This document shows, piece after piece, positions 1-8,934 of a stretch of DNA of 64,000 bases. Position 1 is the stretch's first letter. The number at the start of each line of letters is the position of its first letter. The position numbers were made by a program, and so were the translations under genes. Origin of the DNA: Cupriavidus oxalaticus (GTDB taxonomy: Bacteria; Pseudomonadota; Gammaproteobacteria; Burkholderiales; Burkholderiaceae); NCBI RefSeq assembly GCF_004768545.1, contig NZ_CP038635.1, positions 2,728,001 through 2,792,000 on the forward strand. The letters run 5' to 3'. Under the pieces are notes generated by a model. It was not told the DNA's origin, ran no database searches, and saw nothing but the letters and a program-made list of their open reading frames with translations.

Positions 1-4
1 CCTG

Positions 5-1993
5 ATGTGGACGCCGTCCGGGGCGTTCCGCGACAGCAGCCAGATCGCCGCCTTCATGCGCTGGCTGCGCGCCGAGCGCGGTCTCGCCTTTGACGACTAC
101 GACAGCCTGTGGCAGTGGTCCGTCACCGAGCTGGAAGCCTTCTGGGACGCGGTGCGCGCCTACTTCGACGTCCATTTCGACACGCCCGCGGCGCAGGTGC
201 TGGACCGGCGCACCATGCCGGGCGCGCGCTGGTTCGAGGGCGCCACGCTGAACTATGTGCAGCAGGTGTTCCGCCACGCAGGCACAGGCGCTGCCCGCGA
301 GCGCACCGCCATCCGCTATGCCGGCGAAGCGCAGCCACTGACGGATATCAGCTGGGCTACCCTCGAAGCCCAGGTCGCCTCGCTGGCGCATTCGCTGCGC
401 CAGATGGGCGTGCAGCGCGGCGACCGCATTGCCGGCTACCTGCCCAATATCCCCGCCACCATCGTCGCCTTCCTGGCCACCGCCAGCCTGGGCGCGGTCT
501 GGTCCGGCTGCGCGCCCGACATGGGCCAGGTGGCGGTGATCGACCGCTTCCGCCAGATAGGGCCGAAGGTGCTGATCGCCGTCGACGGCTACCGCTATGG
601 CGGCAAGCTCTACGAGCGCGGGCCGGTGCTGGCGGACCTGGTAGCCGCCCTGCCCTCGCTGACCGACCTGGTGCTGGTGCCGCAAGTCGGCGCGAGCGTA
701 CCCGCGCCGTCCGGCATACGCACCCATGCGTGGCCGGACGTGCTCGCGCACGACGTGCCGCTGACTATCGAGCCGGTGCCCTTCGACCATCCGCTGTGGA
801 TCGTCTACTCCTCCGGCACCACCGGCATGCCCAAGCCGATCGTGCATGGCCACGGCGGCATCGTCATCGAGCAGCTCAAGCTGATGGCGTTCCACAACAA
901 CCTCGGCCCGGACGACGTCTTCCACTGGTACAGCAGCAGCGGCTGGATCATGTGGAACGCGCAGGTCGCCGGCCTGCTGCTCGGCACCACCATCGCACTC
1001 TATGACGGCAACCCGGCCTGGCCCGACGCCGGCGTGCTGTGGCGCTTTGTCGACGATGCCGGCGTGACCATGTTCGGGGCCGGCGCGGCGTTCTTCACCA
1101 GTTGCATGAAGGCGGGCATCGAGCCGGCGCGCATCGCCGACCTGTCGCGGCTGCGCGGCCTGGGCTCGACCGGCTCGCCGCTACCGGTCGAGGCCTACGA
1201 CTGGATCTACCGCCACGTGCGCGAAGACATCTGGCTGGTGCCGATGTCGGGCGGCACCGACTTTGCCGGCTCGTTCGTGGCGGGCTGCCCGCTGCTGCCG
1301 GTCTATTCGGGCGAGATGCAGTGCCGCTGCCTGGGCGCCAAGGTGCAGGCGTTCGACGACAACGGGCAGGCGCTGACTGACCAGGTCGGCGAGCTGGTCT
1401 GCACCGAGCCGATGCCGTCGATGCCGCTGTTCCTGTGGAGCGATGCCGACGGCAAGCGCTACCGCGACAGCTATTTCGACACCTATCCCGGCGCCTGGCG
1501 GCATGGCGACTGGATCAGGATCACGCCGCGCGGCGGCGCGGTGATCTACGGGCGTTCGGACGCCACCATCAACCGCCACGGCATCCGCATGGGCACCAGC
1601 GAGCTGTACCGCGTGGTGGAAGACCGGCCGGAAGTGCTCGACAGCATGGTGGTCGACCTGGAATACCTGGGCCGCGAGTCCTACATGCCGCTGTTCGTGG
1701 TACTGCGCGAAGGGCTGGTGCTCGACGACGCACTGCGCGACACCCTGCGCGCGCGCATCCGCGAGGCGCTGTCGTCGCGCCACGTGCCCAACGAGATCGT
1801 GCAGGTGCCGGGCGTGCCGCGCACGCTGTCGGGCAAGAAGATGGAAGTGCCGATCAAGAAGCTGCTGCTCGGCCACGCGCCGGCCAGCATCGCCAACCGC
1901 GATGCCATGGCCAACCCGGATACGCTCGACTGGTACTTCGACTACGCCGCGCGTTTCCTGCAGGCGCGGCAAGCCGAGTCCGCCACGGCGTAG
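5..1993 (+). CDS. aacS: Acetoacetyl-CoA synthetase (acetoacetate--CoA ligase), possibly 5'-truncated by the window edge
   Basis: ANL-superfamily acyl-adenylating enzyme that activates acetoacetate to acetoacetyl-CoA with ATP, linking ketone-body and PHB carbon to central metabolism in the cytoplasm. The protein opens with the family-type MWTPSG start. The adenylation P-loop YSSGTTGMPKP lies near residue 270, the later core motif YGRSDATINRHGIRMG near 515, and the C-terminal catalytic lysine region is SGKKMEVPIKKLL. Its 662 residues match the usual family length of about 650-660. The first ATG lies 4 bases from the window edge and no in-frame stop precedes it, so a few upstream residues may be missing. 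The PHB depolymerase two genes downstream fits a role in reusing acetoacetate from PHB. Assignment to AacS rather than acetyl- or propionyl-CoA synthetase rests on the N-terminal region and the insert pattern. Confidence 0.93.
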   Translation: MWTPSGAFRDSSQIAAFMRWLRAERGLAFDDYDSLWQWSVTELEAFWDAVRAYFDVHFDTPAAQVLDRRTMPGARWFEGATLNYVQQVFRHAGTGAARERTAIRYAGEAQPLTDISWATLEAQVASLAHSLRQMGVQRGDRIAGYLPNIPATIVAFLATASLGAVWSGCAPDMGQVAVIDRFRQIGPKVLIAVDGYRYGGKLYERGPVLADLVAALPSLTDLVLVPQVGASVPAPSGIRTHAWPDVLAHDVPLTIEPVPFDHPLWIVYSSGTTGMPKPIVHGHGGIVIEQLKLMAFHNNLGPDDVFHWYSSSGWIMWNAQVAGLLLGTTIALYDGNPAWPDAGVLWRFVDDAGVTMFGAGAAFFTSCMKAGIEPARIADLSRLRGLGSTGSPLPVEAYDWIYRHVREDIWLVPMSGGTDFAGSFVAGCPLLPVYSGEMQCRCLGAKVQAFDDNGQALTDQVGELVCTEPMPSMPLFLWSDADGKRYRDSYFDTYPGAWRHGDWIRITPRGGAVIYGRSDATINRHGIRMGTSELYRVVEDRPEVLDSMVVDLEYLGRESYMPLFVVLREGLVLDDALRDTLRARIREALSSRHVPNEIVQVPGVPRTLSGKKMEVPIKKLLLGHAPASIANRDAMANPDTLDWYFDYAARFLQARQAESATA

Positions 1994-2006
1994 GCAGCGG
2001 CGGCGG

Positions 2007-2660
2007 CTAGAACTCGACGTCCAGCTCGCTGATCTCGTCGGGTTCCGCGCGCGCCGCCGCAATCCACTCCTGCAGCTCCGGCATCGCCAGGATCTGCTTG
2101 CAGTAGGAAACCGGCTCCGGGTCGAGCATCACGCCGTAGGTCACAAAGCGCGTCACCACCGGCGCGTACATGGCATCGGCCATGGTGCGCGAGCCAAACA
2201 GGTAAGGCCCGCCATAGCGCGTCAGGCACTCGGTCCAGATGGCCGTGATGCGGTCGATGTCCGCCTGCGCGCGTGACCACACCTTCATCCCCGGGAAATT
2301 CCCCTTCAGGTTCATCGGCAGCGCCGAGCGCATCGCCGCAAACCCGGAGTGCATCTCGCCGCAGATGGCGCGGCAATGCGCGCGCGCGGCGCGGTCCTCG
2401 GGCAGCAGGCCGGCCTTGGGACGGATCTCGTTCAGGTATTCGGCGATGGCGAGCGTGTCCCAGACCGTCACGCCCTGGTGGCGCAGGCAGGGCACCAGGA
2501 TCGACGGCGACAGCAGCAGGATTTCGGCGCGGGCGGCGGCATCGTCCGGCGGGACCAGCACTTCTTCGAACTCCAGGCCGGCAAAGCGGGCCAGCAGCCA
2601 GCCGCGCAGCGACCACGACGAATAGGTCTTGCTGCTGATAGTGAGTGTGGTCTTGCTCAT
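2007..2660 (-). CDS. Glutathione S-transferase family protein
   Basis: Cytosolic GST-fold protein of 217 residues. The N-terminal thioredoxin-like half (about residues 1-80) begins SKTTLTISSKTYSSWSLRG, placing a serine-rich catalytic region where GSTs bind the glutathione thiol. An all-helical C-terminal half follows. The ATG at 2660 is chosen because it is preceded by a strong AGGAGG ribosome site 7-9 bases upstream; the GTG one codon earlier would lie too close. The gene is convergent with the acetoacetyl-CoA synthetase and divergent from the PHB depolymerase. Its substrate cannot be read from the sequence; bacterial GSTs of this length act in detoxification or in isomerase-type reactions. 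Confidence 0.88.
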   Translation of the reverse strand: MSKTTLTISSKTYSSWSLRGWLLARFAGLEFEEVLVPPDDAAARAEILLLSPSILVPCLRHQGVTVWDTLAIAEYLNEIRPKAGLLPEDRAARAHCRAICGEMHSGFAAMRSALPMNLKGNFPGMKVWSRAQADIDRITAIWTECLTRYGGPYLFGSRTMADAMYAPVVTRFVTYGVMLDPEPVSYCKQILAMPELQEWIAAARAEPDEISELDVEF

Positions 2661-2920
2661 CACGCCTCCTTAGCGGCGCACTTGGACGGTGCACTGGTGC
2701 GGCACCGTTCGTACCGTTCGTACCATTGGGCACCAGTCTGATGCCTGCGCCCCCGGCAACCATCATGAAACGATGCTTGGCCGCTGCGGCGGGCGCAGCT
2801 TGCACAACTTTGCGCAGGCATCGCTGCCTTGCGCGTGGCACCGCGCAAAGCGCATGCCAAGCGCGCGCAAATGGCATATATATTGCGGGTTGGGGACACC
2901 AGAACCACGGGGGCCCAGTC

Positions 2921-4135
2921 ATGCTGTATTACGCGTACCAGACCTACGCGGACATCATACTGCCGGCATGCACGCTGGCGGAACTGGCCGCGGCAACGCT
3001 GGCCGCCCAACCCAGGACGAGCGGCTTCGATACCGTACGCACGCTGCGCGCCGCCTGCGAGATCATCGCGCTCGGGCGCCTGACCCACCATCGCCCGGCC
3101 TTCGGCATCGACAGCGCGATGGTCGCCGGCCGGCCGGTGCCGGTCACCGAGGAAGTGGTGCTGCGCACGCCGTTCTGCTCCCTGCTGCACTTCCGCCGCC
3201 AGGGCATCGGCGGCCAGCCGCGCGTGCTGCTGGTGGCGCCGATGTCCGGCCACTTTGCCACCTTGTTGCGCGGCACCGCGCAGACCATGCTGGCCGACCA
3301 CGACGTCTATATCACCGACTGGCACAATCCGCGCGATATCCCGCTGGTGGCCGGGCGCTTCGGCTTCGATGAATTCGTGCAGCACCTGATCCACTTCCTG
3401 CAGGCGCTCGGCGGCGGCACGCACGTCGTGGCGGTGTGCCAGCCTACCGTGGCCGCACTGGCGGCGGCGGCCATCATGGCCGAGGACGGCGATCCCGCCC
3501 AGCCGCCCAGCCTGACGCTGATGGCCGGCCCGATCGACGCGCGCGTCAACCCGACCAAGGTCAACGAACTGGCCATCAGCCAGCCGCTCGACTGGTTCGA
3601 GCGCACGCTGATCGGCATGGTGCCGCTACGCTTCGCCGGCGGCATGCGGCGCGTCTACCCTGGCCATGTGCAGCTGCTGGCGTTCATGAGCATGAACCTG
3701 GAGCGTCATGAGCAGGCGTTGCGCGACCTCTACGCATATCGCGAGCGCGGCGAGCACGACAAGGCCGACGCCATCCGCGACTTCTATGTCGAATACTTCG
3801 CCACCATGGACCTGACGGCGGAGTTCTACCTGGAGACCGTCAGCCTGGTATTCCAGCGCTTCCTGCTGGCGCAGGGGCTGCTCGACGTCGCCGGACGCCG
3901 CGTGTGCACGCGCGCCATCCGCCGCACCGCGCTGCTCACGGTCGAGGGCGAGCGCGACGACATCTGCGCCATCGGCCAGACCATGGCGGCGCAGGACCTA
4001 TGCCCGAGCCTGCGGCCTTACATGCGGATGCATCACGTGCAAACCGGGGTCGGCCACTATGGCGTGTTCAACGGCAAGCGCTGGGAAACGCAGGTGTACC
4101 CGCTGGTGCGCAATACCATCTACACGAGTGGCTGA
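2921..4135 (+). CDS. phaZ: Intracellular polyhydroxybutyrate depolymerase
   Basis: Alpha/beta-hydrolase that degrades stored PHB granules in the cytoplasm. The 404-residue protein has the family hallmark VAVCQPTV with the nucleophilic cysteine at residue 173 (these enzymes use Cys where lipases use Ser). The acidic member of the triad is in EGERDDI (Asp346/347) and the histidine is in VGHYGVF (His379). The oxyanion region LLVAPMSGHFATLLRGT lies near residues 103-118. The start at 2921 gives the typical MLYYAYQ opening; an in-frame ATG upstream would add about 90 residues with no family resemblance. Cupriavidus genomes carry several phaZ paralogues, and this is one of them. The acetoacetyl-CoA synthetase nearby fits reuse of the acetoacetate that follows from 3-hydroxybutyrate oxidation. 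Confidence 0.92.
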   Translation: MLYYAYQTYADIILPACTLAELAAATLAAQPRTSGFDTVRTLRAACEIIALGRLTHHRPAFGIDSAMVAGRPVPVTEEVVLRTPFCSLLHFRRQGIGGQPRVLLVAPMSGHFATLLRGTAQTMLADHDVYITDWHNPRDIPLVAGRFGFDEFVQHLIHFLQALGGGTHVVAVCQPTVAALAAAAIMAEDGDPAQPPSLTLMAGPIDARVNPTKVNELAISQPLDWFERTLIGMVPLRFAGGMRRVYPGHVQLLAFMSMNLERHEQALRDLYAYRERGEHDKADAIRDFYVEYFATMDLTAEFYLETVSLVFQRFLLAQGLLDVAGRRVCTRAIRRTALLTVEGERDDICAIGQTMAAQDLCPSLRPYMRMHHVQTGVGHYGVFNGKRWETQVYPLVRNTIYTSG

Positions 4136-4215
4136 GCCTTGCCCCTGCTCACGGCCTGGCATCGCGCTGGCTTATCATGGCGGCTGCTCGCGCCGCCACG
4201 GCGCCCAGGAACACC

Positions 4216-5118
4216 ATGCCATTGCTCCAGACACAAGACTTCCAGGGCCAGACGCTGGTCCGGGTCGGCGATGCCGACAACTTCCTGCTGCTCGCCCCGC
4301 AATACGGCGGGCGCCTGGTGCGCTGGGTGCACCGCGGCGAGGACATTCTCTACTGGCCCGACAACGCCGACTGGAGCCGCCCGGCCAAGGTGCGCGGGGG
4401 CAATCCGCTGCTGTTCCCGTTTATCGGCCGGCACTTCGTGGACGGCGTCGCCGGGCAGTGGCGCGACCGGCAAGGCACCGTGCACGCGCTGGCGCAGCAT
4501 GGCTTTGCGCGCGACCTGCCATTCGAAGCCGGCGCCACCGATGCAGCCGGGTCGATCACCATGACGCTGCGCGACAGCGCGCAGACGCGGCAAGGCTACC
4601 CCTATGCCTTCGTGTTCGACGCGGTGTACGCGCTGCTGCCCGACGGGCTGGAGGTGACGCTGCGCACCACCAACACCGGGGACCAGCCGCTGCCCTGCTA
4701 TCCCGGCCACCACTTCTACTTTGCGCTGCCGCATGCGCAGCGTGCCGCGTCGAAGGTGGCCTTGCCGCCCGCCGATCGCGTGCGCCAGTTGCCCGACGGC
4801 GCGCCGGGCCCGGCCGACGCGGGCGAGCCGGCCTACCGGCTCGACGACCCGCGCCTGCAGGACACCTACCACGTCTTCCGCGGCGCTGCCGGCGCCATGC
4901 TGTCGATGCCGGCGCGCACCATCGCCTTCGAACTCGAGGTTGCTGGCAGCGTGCGCTGGCACGCCGTTACGACGTGGTCCGAAAGCGAACAGTCTGACTT
5001 TTATTGCGTGGAACCGTGGGTGGGATTGCCCGATGCGATCCACCACGGCCAGGGGCTGCGCTGGCTGGCACCGGGCCAGTCTGAAAGCGCCGTGTGCCGC
5101 CTGCGCGTGACTGGCTGA
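4216..5118 (+). CDS. Aldose 1-epimerase family protein
   Basis: Galactose-mutarotase-like beta-sandwich protein of 300 residues. Visible family marks are NPLLFPFIGRHF near residue 62 (substrate arginine), HGFARDLPF near 95 with the conserved catalytic histidine, the second histidine pair in YPGHHFYFALPH near 160, and VEPWVGLPDA near 265 with the catalytic glutamate. Members interconvert the anomers of hexoses or hexose-6-phosphates; the exact sugar is not readable. The ATG at 4216 is chosen because homology begins there. The gene follows phaZ by about 80 bases on the same strand but has no obvious functional link. Three copies of an 8-base repeat follow its stop codon. Confidence 0.85.
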   Translation: MPLLQTQDFQGQTLVRVGDADNFLLLAPQYGGRLVRWVHRGEDILYWPDNADWSRPAKVRGGNPLLFPFIGRHFVDGVAGQWRDRQGTVHALAQHGFARDLPFEAGATDAAGSITMTLRDSAQTRQGYPYAFVFDAVYALLPDGLEVTLRTTNTGDQPLPCYPGHHFYFALPHAQRAASKVALPPADRVRQLPDGAPGPADAGEPAYRLDDPRLQDTYHVFRGAAGAMLSMPARTIAFELEVAGSVRWHAVTTWSESEQSDFYCVEPWVGLPDAIHHGQGLRWLAPGQSESAVCRLRVTG

Positions 5119-5120
5119 GC

Positions 5121-5144
5121 CGTAACGCCGTAACGCCGTAACGC
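5121..5144 (+). repeat. Three perfect tandem copies of an 8-base unit
   Basis: CGTAACGC is repeated three times head to tail just after the aldose-epimerase stop codon. It lies in the short gap before the convergent DUF5594-like gene. No coding or hairpin function is visible. Confidence 0.8.
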
Positions 5145-5156
5145 CCGGGCGGCAGC

Positions 5157-5534
5157 TCAGCGCTCGAAATCAAGCCCGCCGATCAGGATGGCCGGATCCG
5201 TCTGCGACAGCGAGCCAAAATCGATGCCGCGCGGCTCCTGCCACGCGCGCAGCTTGCCCGGCAGCGCCGCCAGGTAGCCGGCAAAGCGCGCCTCGCCTCC
5301 GGCGCCAAACAGCCGCTGCACCTCCAGCCCATCCCACGCCAGCGTGACGTCGAGCGGATGCGCATGGCGCCGCAATTCAGCCGGCCCGTCGCCCGTCATG
5401 CGCAGACGCGGCGGGCGGTTCGGGGCCTCGGCGGGCAAGGCATGCAGCTGCACGCGCCGGTGCTGCTTGCCGATGGCATCGACGATGCGGGGCAGGCATT
5501 CCGCTTCAAAGCGGCCGTAAAAGTCCGTGGTCAA
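5157..5534 (-). CDS. Small DUF5594-like hypothetical protein
   Basis: Protein of 125 residues if read from a TTG at 5534, which has an AGGA ribosome-site match about 8 bases upstream. An ATG at 5639 in the same frame would add 35 residues (rich in Arg, His and Gln) that do not look conserved. The body resembles a small family found in Burkholderia and Cupriavidus (DUF5594), as recalled; features are FYGRFEAECLPRI near the start and LAWDGLEVQRLFG further on. No membrane segment, signal peptide or catalytic motif is visible. Its function is unknown. It is convergent with the aldose-epimerase gene and lies upstream of, and divergent from, the tRNA-Gly gene. Confidence 0.6.
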   Translation of the reverse strand: MTTDFYGRFEAECLPRIVDAIGKQHRRVQLHALPAEAPNRPPRLRMTGDGPAELRRHAHPLDVTLAWDGLEVQRLFGAGGEARFAGYLAALPGKLRAWQEPRGIDFGSLSQTDPAILIGGLDFER

Positions 5535-5691
5535 GGTGGGGGCGTCCTGACGTTGCGAGTGGTAGTCATCGAAGGCCGTATGGCGGCAGGCCAGCGTGCC
5601 AGCCACTATACGCCGCCGCGGGCGCCACGCACCGCCCAAAGCGGGAGTGGCACAAAAGACACCTTGATTCCAGCCCCGGCATGCCGCCGAC

Positions 5692-5721
5692 TTGCGCTCC
5701 CTTGCCGATCCCGCATAGAAT
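5692..5721 (+). promoter_or_regulatory. Likely sigma-70 promoter of tRNA-Gly
   Basis: TTGCGC (5692-5697) and TAGAAT (5716-5721) are separated by 18 bases. The expected start of transcription falls a few bases before the mature tRNA 5' end at 5731. A GC-rich stretch follows the -10 box, as is usual for stringently controlled stable-RNA promoters. Confidence 0.55.
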
Positions 5722-5730
5722 CACGGCTCC

Positions 5731-5805
5731 GCGGGCGTCGTATAATGGCCATTACCTTAGCTTCCCAAGCTAAAGACGTGGGTTCGATTCCCATCGCCCG
5801 CTCCA
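5731..5805 (+). tRNA. tRNA-Gly, anticodon CCC, with encoded CCA end
   Basis: The acceptor stem GCGGGCG (5731-5737) pairs with CGCCCGC (5795-5801), followed by discriminator T and encoded CCA. The anticodon arm TTAGC-TTCCCAA-GCTAA puts CCC in the middle of the loop. The T arm GTGGG-TTCGATT-CCCAT has the standard TTCGA core. The total length is 75 bases. It reads GGG glycine codons. Confidence 0.96.
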
Positions 5806-5819
5806 CCTCAAGTCGAGAC

Positions 5820-5874
5820 AAGCCGCCTTTGCCACCGTTAACACTGTTACGGTGATCTGCCCGGCGGCTTTTTT
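5820..5874 (+). terminator. Rho-independent terminator after tRNA-Gly, with a nested hairpin
   Basis: The outer stem AAGCCGCC (5820-5827) pairs with GGCGGCTT (5863-5870) and ends in a run of six T. The loop holds a second stem, CACCGT/ACGGTG. The T run stops only 6 bases before the trmB start codon. Confidence 0.75.
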
Positions 5875-5880
5875 GTTGCC

Positions 5881-6669
5881 ATGCTTCCCCAAGATCCCAG
5901 CACCGGACCGACGCCGGCCGATGACGCCACGCCGGTGGACAACGCCCAGCAGCCGTCCGCCCCTTCCCCTGCCGACCCCGAAGGCGTTGCGCATCCGCGC
6001 CGCATCCGCTCGTTCGTGCGCCGTGCCGGGCGGACGTCGACCGGTCAGCAGCGCGCCATCGACGAGGTCGGCCCGCGCATGCTGGTGCCGTACGCGCCGC
6101 AGCCGCTGGACTGGGAAGCCACGTTCGGCCGCAAGGCGCCGTCGATCCTGGAGATCGGCTTCGGCATGGGCGAGACCACCGCGCATATCGCCGGGTTGCG
6201 CCCGCAGGACAATTTCCTGGGCTGCGAGGTGCATGAGCCCGGCGTGGGCGCCCTGCTCAAGCTGATCGACGAGCGCGAGCTGGAGAACATCCGCATCCTG
6301 CAGCACGACGCGGTCGAGGTCATCGCCCATATGCTGACCGACGACAGCCTGGACGGCGTGCATATCTATTTCCCGGACCCGTGGCACAAGAAGCGCCATA
6401 ACAAGCGCCGGCTGGTGCAGCCGCCGCTGGTGAAGCTGCTGGCGGCGCGGCTGAAGCCCGGTGGCTATATCCACTGCGCGACCGACTGGGAAGAGTACGC
6501 GCACCAGATGGTCGAGGTGCTGGCGGGTGAACCGCTGCTGGAGAACACCTCCAGCGCGGCGGATGGCTTTTCCGAGCGGCCGGACTACCGTCCGGTGACC
6601 AAGTTCGAGCGCCGCGGCGTGCGGCTCGGGCACGGGGTGTGGGACGTGGTGTTCCGCAAGCGGGCCTAA
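5881..6669 (+). CDS. trmB: tRNA (guanine-N7-)-methyltransferase
   Basis: SAM-dependent enzyme that makes m7G46 in the variable loop of tRNA. The Rossmann motif [12 protein letters not shown] lies near residues 93-104. The catalytic and tRNA-binding block [16 protein letters not shown] lies near 162-177, and the C-terminal TKFERRG is typical. The first 45 residues are a Pro/Ala/Asp-rich extension of the kind often seen in betaproteobacteria; the total is 262 residues. The ATG at 5881 is the only plausible start before the conserved body, yet no ribosome site precedes it: the bases upstream are the U-tract of the tRNA-Gly terminator. Transcription by read-through, or an internal or leaderless start, are the options. 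A bidirectional terminator follows the gene. Confidence 0.95.
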   Translation: MLPQDPSTGPTPADDATPVDNAQQPSAPSPADPEGVAHPRRIRSFVRRAGRTSTGQQRAIDEVGPRMLVPYAPQPLDWEATFGRKAPSILEIGFGMGETTAHIAGLRPQDNFLGCEVHEPGVGALLKLIDERELENIRILQHDAVEVIAHMLTDDSLDGVHIYFPDPWHKKRHNKRRLVQPPLVKLLAARLKPGGYIHCATDWEEYAHQMVEVLAGEPLLENTSSAADGFSERPDYRPVTKFERRGVRLGHGVWDVVFRKRA

Positions 6670-6710
6670 GCGGGCCTGAGCGGGCCTGAGCGCAGCCGCA
6701 AGGCACAAAC

Positions 6711-6739
6711 AAAAAGCGTGGCAAGTGCCACGCTTTTTT
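6711..6739. terminator. Bidirectional terminator between trmB and uppP
   Basis: AAAAGCGTGGCA and TGCCACGCTTTT form a perfect 12-base stem around a 2-base AG centre, with A-tract and T-tract on the two sides. It serves the convergent genes trmB (plus) and uppP (minus). Confidence 0.85.
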
Positions 6740-6761
6740 GTTGTCCGGATGTTCGCCCCGC

Positions 6762-7643
6762 TTACGCGTGCCAGGACACCAGGCCGGAGTAGGCGGTGAA
6801 CAGCACCACGATGCCGAACGCAATGCGATACCACGCAAACGGCTTGAAATCGTGCGTGGCGACAAAACGCAGCAGCCAGCGCACGCACAGGAACGCAGAC
6901 AGGAAGGCGAAGACAAAGCCGACCGCGAAGACGCCGAGGTCGTCCGCGTCCAGCAGCGCACGCGCCTTGTACAGCTCATAGACCGTCGCGCCAAAGATCA
7001 CCGGGATCGCGAGGAAGAACGAAAACTCCGTCGCCACCTGCCGCGACAGCCCGAACAGCATGCCACCGATGATGGTGGCACCCGAGCGCGAGGTGCCCGG
7101 CACCAGCGCGAAGCACTGCGCCAGGCCCACCTTGAGGGCATCGCCCCAGTTCAGGTCGTCGACCGATTCGATGCGCGGCGCGCCCGCCTTGGCCGCCTCC
7201 AGCAGCGCATTGCCCTGCGGATGCGAGACCGTGCCGCGGCGCGCGTCGCGCCATTCGGCCAGCAGGATCACCACGCCGCCGACGATAAAGGCCAGCGCCA
7301 CCGAGATCGGGTTGAACAGGTGGGCCTTGATCCATTTGCCGAAGATAAAGGCCAGGATGATCGCCGGCGCGGTCGCGATCACCACGTTGATGGCAAAGCG
7401 CTGCGCCTTCGGCTCCGAGCCCAGCCCGCGCACCACGCTGCCGATGCGGGCACGGAATTCCCAGCAGACTGCCAGGATGGCGCCGAACTGGATCACGATC
7501 TCGAAGATCTTGCCCTTTTCGTCGTTGAAGTCGAGCAATTGGCCCGCCAGGATCAGGTGGCCGGTACTCGAGATGGGAAGGAACTCGGTCAGTCCTTCGA
7601 CAATGCCGAGGATCACGGCTTTCAGGGCAAGTGCGATTTCCAT
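6762..7643 (-). CDS. uppP: Undecaprenyl-diphosphatase (BacA/UppP)
   Basis: Integral inner-membrane phosphatase of 293 residues that recycles undecaprenyl pyrophosphate to the monophosphate lipid carrier used for peptidoglycan, O-antigen and other envelope polymers. Both signature regions are present: [14 protein letters not shown] at residues 16-29 and [11 protein letters not shown] at about 181-191, with multiple hydrophobic segments between. The ATG at 7643 gives the normal [10 protein letters not shown] start; an in-frame start 13 codons earlier is not needed. The enzyme also confers bacitracin tolerance in other bacteria. It would supply the lipid carrier for the polysaccharide loci further along. 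Confidence 0.95.
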   Translation of the reverse strand: MEIALALKAVILGIVEGLTEFLPISSTGHLILAGQLLDFNDEKGKIFEIVIQFGAILAVCWEFRARIGSVVRGLGSEPKAQRFAINVVIATAPAIILAFIFGKWIKAHLFNPISVALAFIVGGVVILLAEWRDARRGTVSHPQGNALLEAAKAGAPRIESVDDLNWGDALKVGLAQCFALVPGTSRSGATIIGGMLFGLSRQVATEFSFFLAIPVIFGATVYELYKARALLDADDLGVFAVGFVFAFLSAFLCVRWLLRFVATHDFKPFAWYRIAFGIVVLFTAYSGLVSWHA

Positions 7644-7732
7644 GCGGAACGGAGAAACGTTGTCATCGGCGTTGCCCGGCATGCGCCGGACCGCCTGGTT
7701 TGTTGTTCGAGCGCCCGGCTACCCGAGGGCGA

Positions 7733-8293
7733 TCAGGGGCGGTTGACCTTGACGTTGATGCCGTCAGGCAAAACGGTGATTGTACCGGGCTCGACCTGCG
7801 TGCCGGCAACGCGCAGCTGGTCTTCCCGGAACGTATAGAGCGGATAGTCCTGCAGCAGCTGCTCGGCCAGGATGCCACCCAGCGCATTGAGCTGGCGCGA
7901 GAACTGCGCCGGCATGCCCTGCACGTCGAAACGCCGCACTTCAGGGTCCTGCAGTACCACCGAGCGCGTCGGCGCGTCATAGCGCAGCCCGCTGTCCAGC
8001 GCGAAGCGCCCCGTCAGCGCCTGGCGGAAGAACAGCTTGTTGTCGATGACGGCGTCGAATTGCACGTTGACGCGGTTGCGCACCGGGTCCAGCGTCAGTT
8101 GCGGATTGGTGAGCTGGATGTCGAACAGCTCCATATAGCGCTTGTTAAACGGGAACTTGCGCTCCAGCGCGGCCTGCAGCTGGCTTTGCGAGAACGTGTA
8201 CTCGTTGCGGAACGCGCCGCAGGCGGCGAGGCCGGCGGCCAGCGCGGTGGCGCCAGCGACGGCCAGCCAGCGCCGTCGGGAAGTCCGGATCAT
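7733..8293 (-). CDS. DUF1439-type lipoprotein
   Basis: A 186-residue exported protein. Residues 1-25 are a lipoprotein signal (MIRTSRRRWLAVAG followed by a hydrophobic run) ending at the lipobox LAAC, with cysteine 25 as the lipidation site. The mature part looks like the DUF1439 / YceB group: FSQSQLQAALERKFPFNKRYMELF, then a beta-rich LTLDPVRNRVNVQFDAVIDN. These proteins fold like lipid-binding BPI/TULIP-like domains and sit in the outer or inner membrane facing the periplasm, but no reaction is known. The gene stands alone between uppP and a small Cys-cluster gene, all on the minus strand. Confidence 0.85.
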   Translation of the reverse strand: MIRTSRRRWLAVAGATALAAGLAACGAFRNEYTFSQSQLQAALERKFPFNKRYMELFDIQLTNPQLTLDPVRNRVNVQFDAVIDNKLFFRQALTGRFALDSGLRYDAPTRSVVLQDPEVRRFDVQGMPAQFSRQLNALGGILAEQLLQDYPLYTFREDQLRVAGTQVEPGTITVLPDGINVKVNRP

Positions 8294-8344
8294 GTTGCCT
8301 CCGAGTTCAGGAGTTGGGCGGGCGTGCCGGCACTATGGCAGGCG

Positions 8345-8650
8345 TCACCCGCGCGAGCCGGGCCGTGCAGGCGTGGCCTGTGGCGCGGTCAGGATTTCGA
8401 GTCGGGTCAGCCAGCGCAGCGCGGCTTCGCGCGAGTCGCCGCACATTTCCGCCGCGGGCTTCAGGCCGGCGCAGAACGCCGGCCGGTCAGGGCGGCCGAA
8501 CACCGCGCAGCGCATGTCGGGCAGCAACTGCGCGCACGGCACGCCCGCTGGCTTGCCCTCGGGCATGCCCGGCAGGGCCGAGGCAATCGACGGGGCAATG
8601 CAACAGGCGCCGCAGCCAGCGCGGCAGGAAAGGTGTGACCGGCAACTCAT
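8345..8650 (-). CDS. YkgJ-type cysteine-cluster protein
   Basis: A 101-residue protein with the cysteine pattern CRAGCGACC at residues 9-17 near the N-terminus and further cysteines in VPCAQL, MRCAVF, AFCAGL and EMCGD. This matches the YkgJ/UPF0153 family, whose members are predicted to chelate Zn or Fe. The protein is cytosolic, with no signal peptide. It lies about 50 bases upstream of the lipoprotein gene and is transcribed the same way. Its biological role is unknown. Confidence 0.85.
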   Translation of the reverse strand: MSCRSHLSCRAGCGACCIAPSIASALPGMPEGKPAGVPCAQLLPDMRCAVFGRPDRPAFCAGLKPAAEMCGDSREAALRWLTRLEILTAPQATPARPGSRG

Positions 8651-8866
8651 CGCAATGGTTCAGGGAGGCCGCGGCAGGGCATGGCAAGCCAGGCGGCTGA
8701 CATCAAGGCGCCATTGTGCCCGAAGCGCCGCCATCCTCCTGTAAGAAAAGGAAAACGCCATGTGCGCGATCGAACCGGCTGGCCCCGTAAGGGCCGCCAT
8801 GCGCGCCCCCGGCATCACATGTCTCGGATTCGCCTCGGTGCGTACCCTAGCCCGCCCCGGCCGCGC

Positions 8867-8895
8867 TTGACCCTCACATGGCGCTACTCTACATT
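8867..8895 (+). promoter_or_regulatory. Predicted sigma-70 promoter of the tetR-efflux operon
   Basis: TTGACC (8867-8872) and TACATT (8890-8895) are spaced by 17 bases; transcription would begin near 8902. The in-frame ATG at 8878 lies inside this promoter, which argues for a later start of the regulator gene. Confidence 0.5.
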
Positions 8896-8934
8896 ACTGA
8901 CCCACAAGTTATTAACATCCCACCCCGCCCCACC

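Noticed and set aside
5121..5144. Short tandem repeat as a possible CRISPR remnant
   Set aside because: The 8-base units are directly adjacent with no spacers, and no cas gene is present.
6667..6690. Repeated CGGGCCTGAG at the end of trmB as a regulatory repeat
   Set aside because: Only two to three imperfect copies beside the stop codon; it is explained by local slippage.
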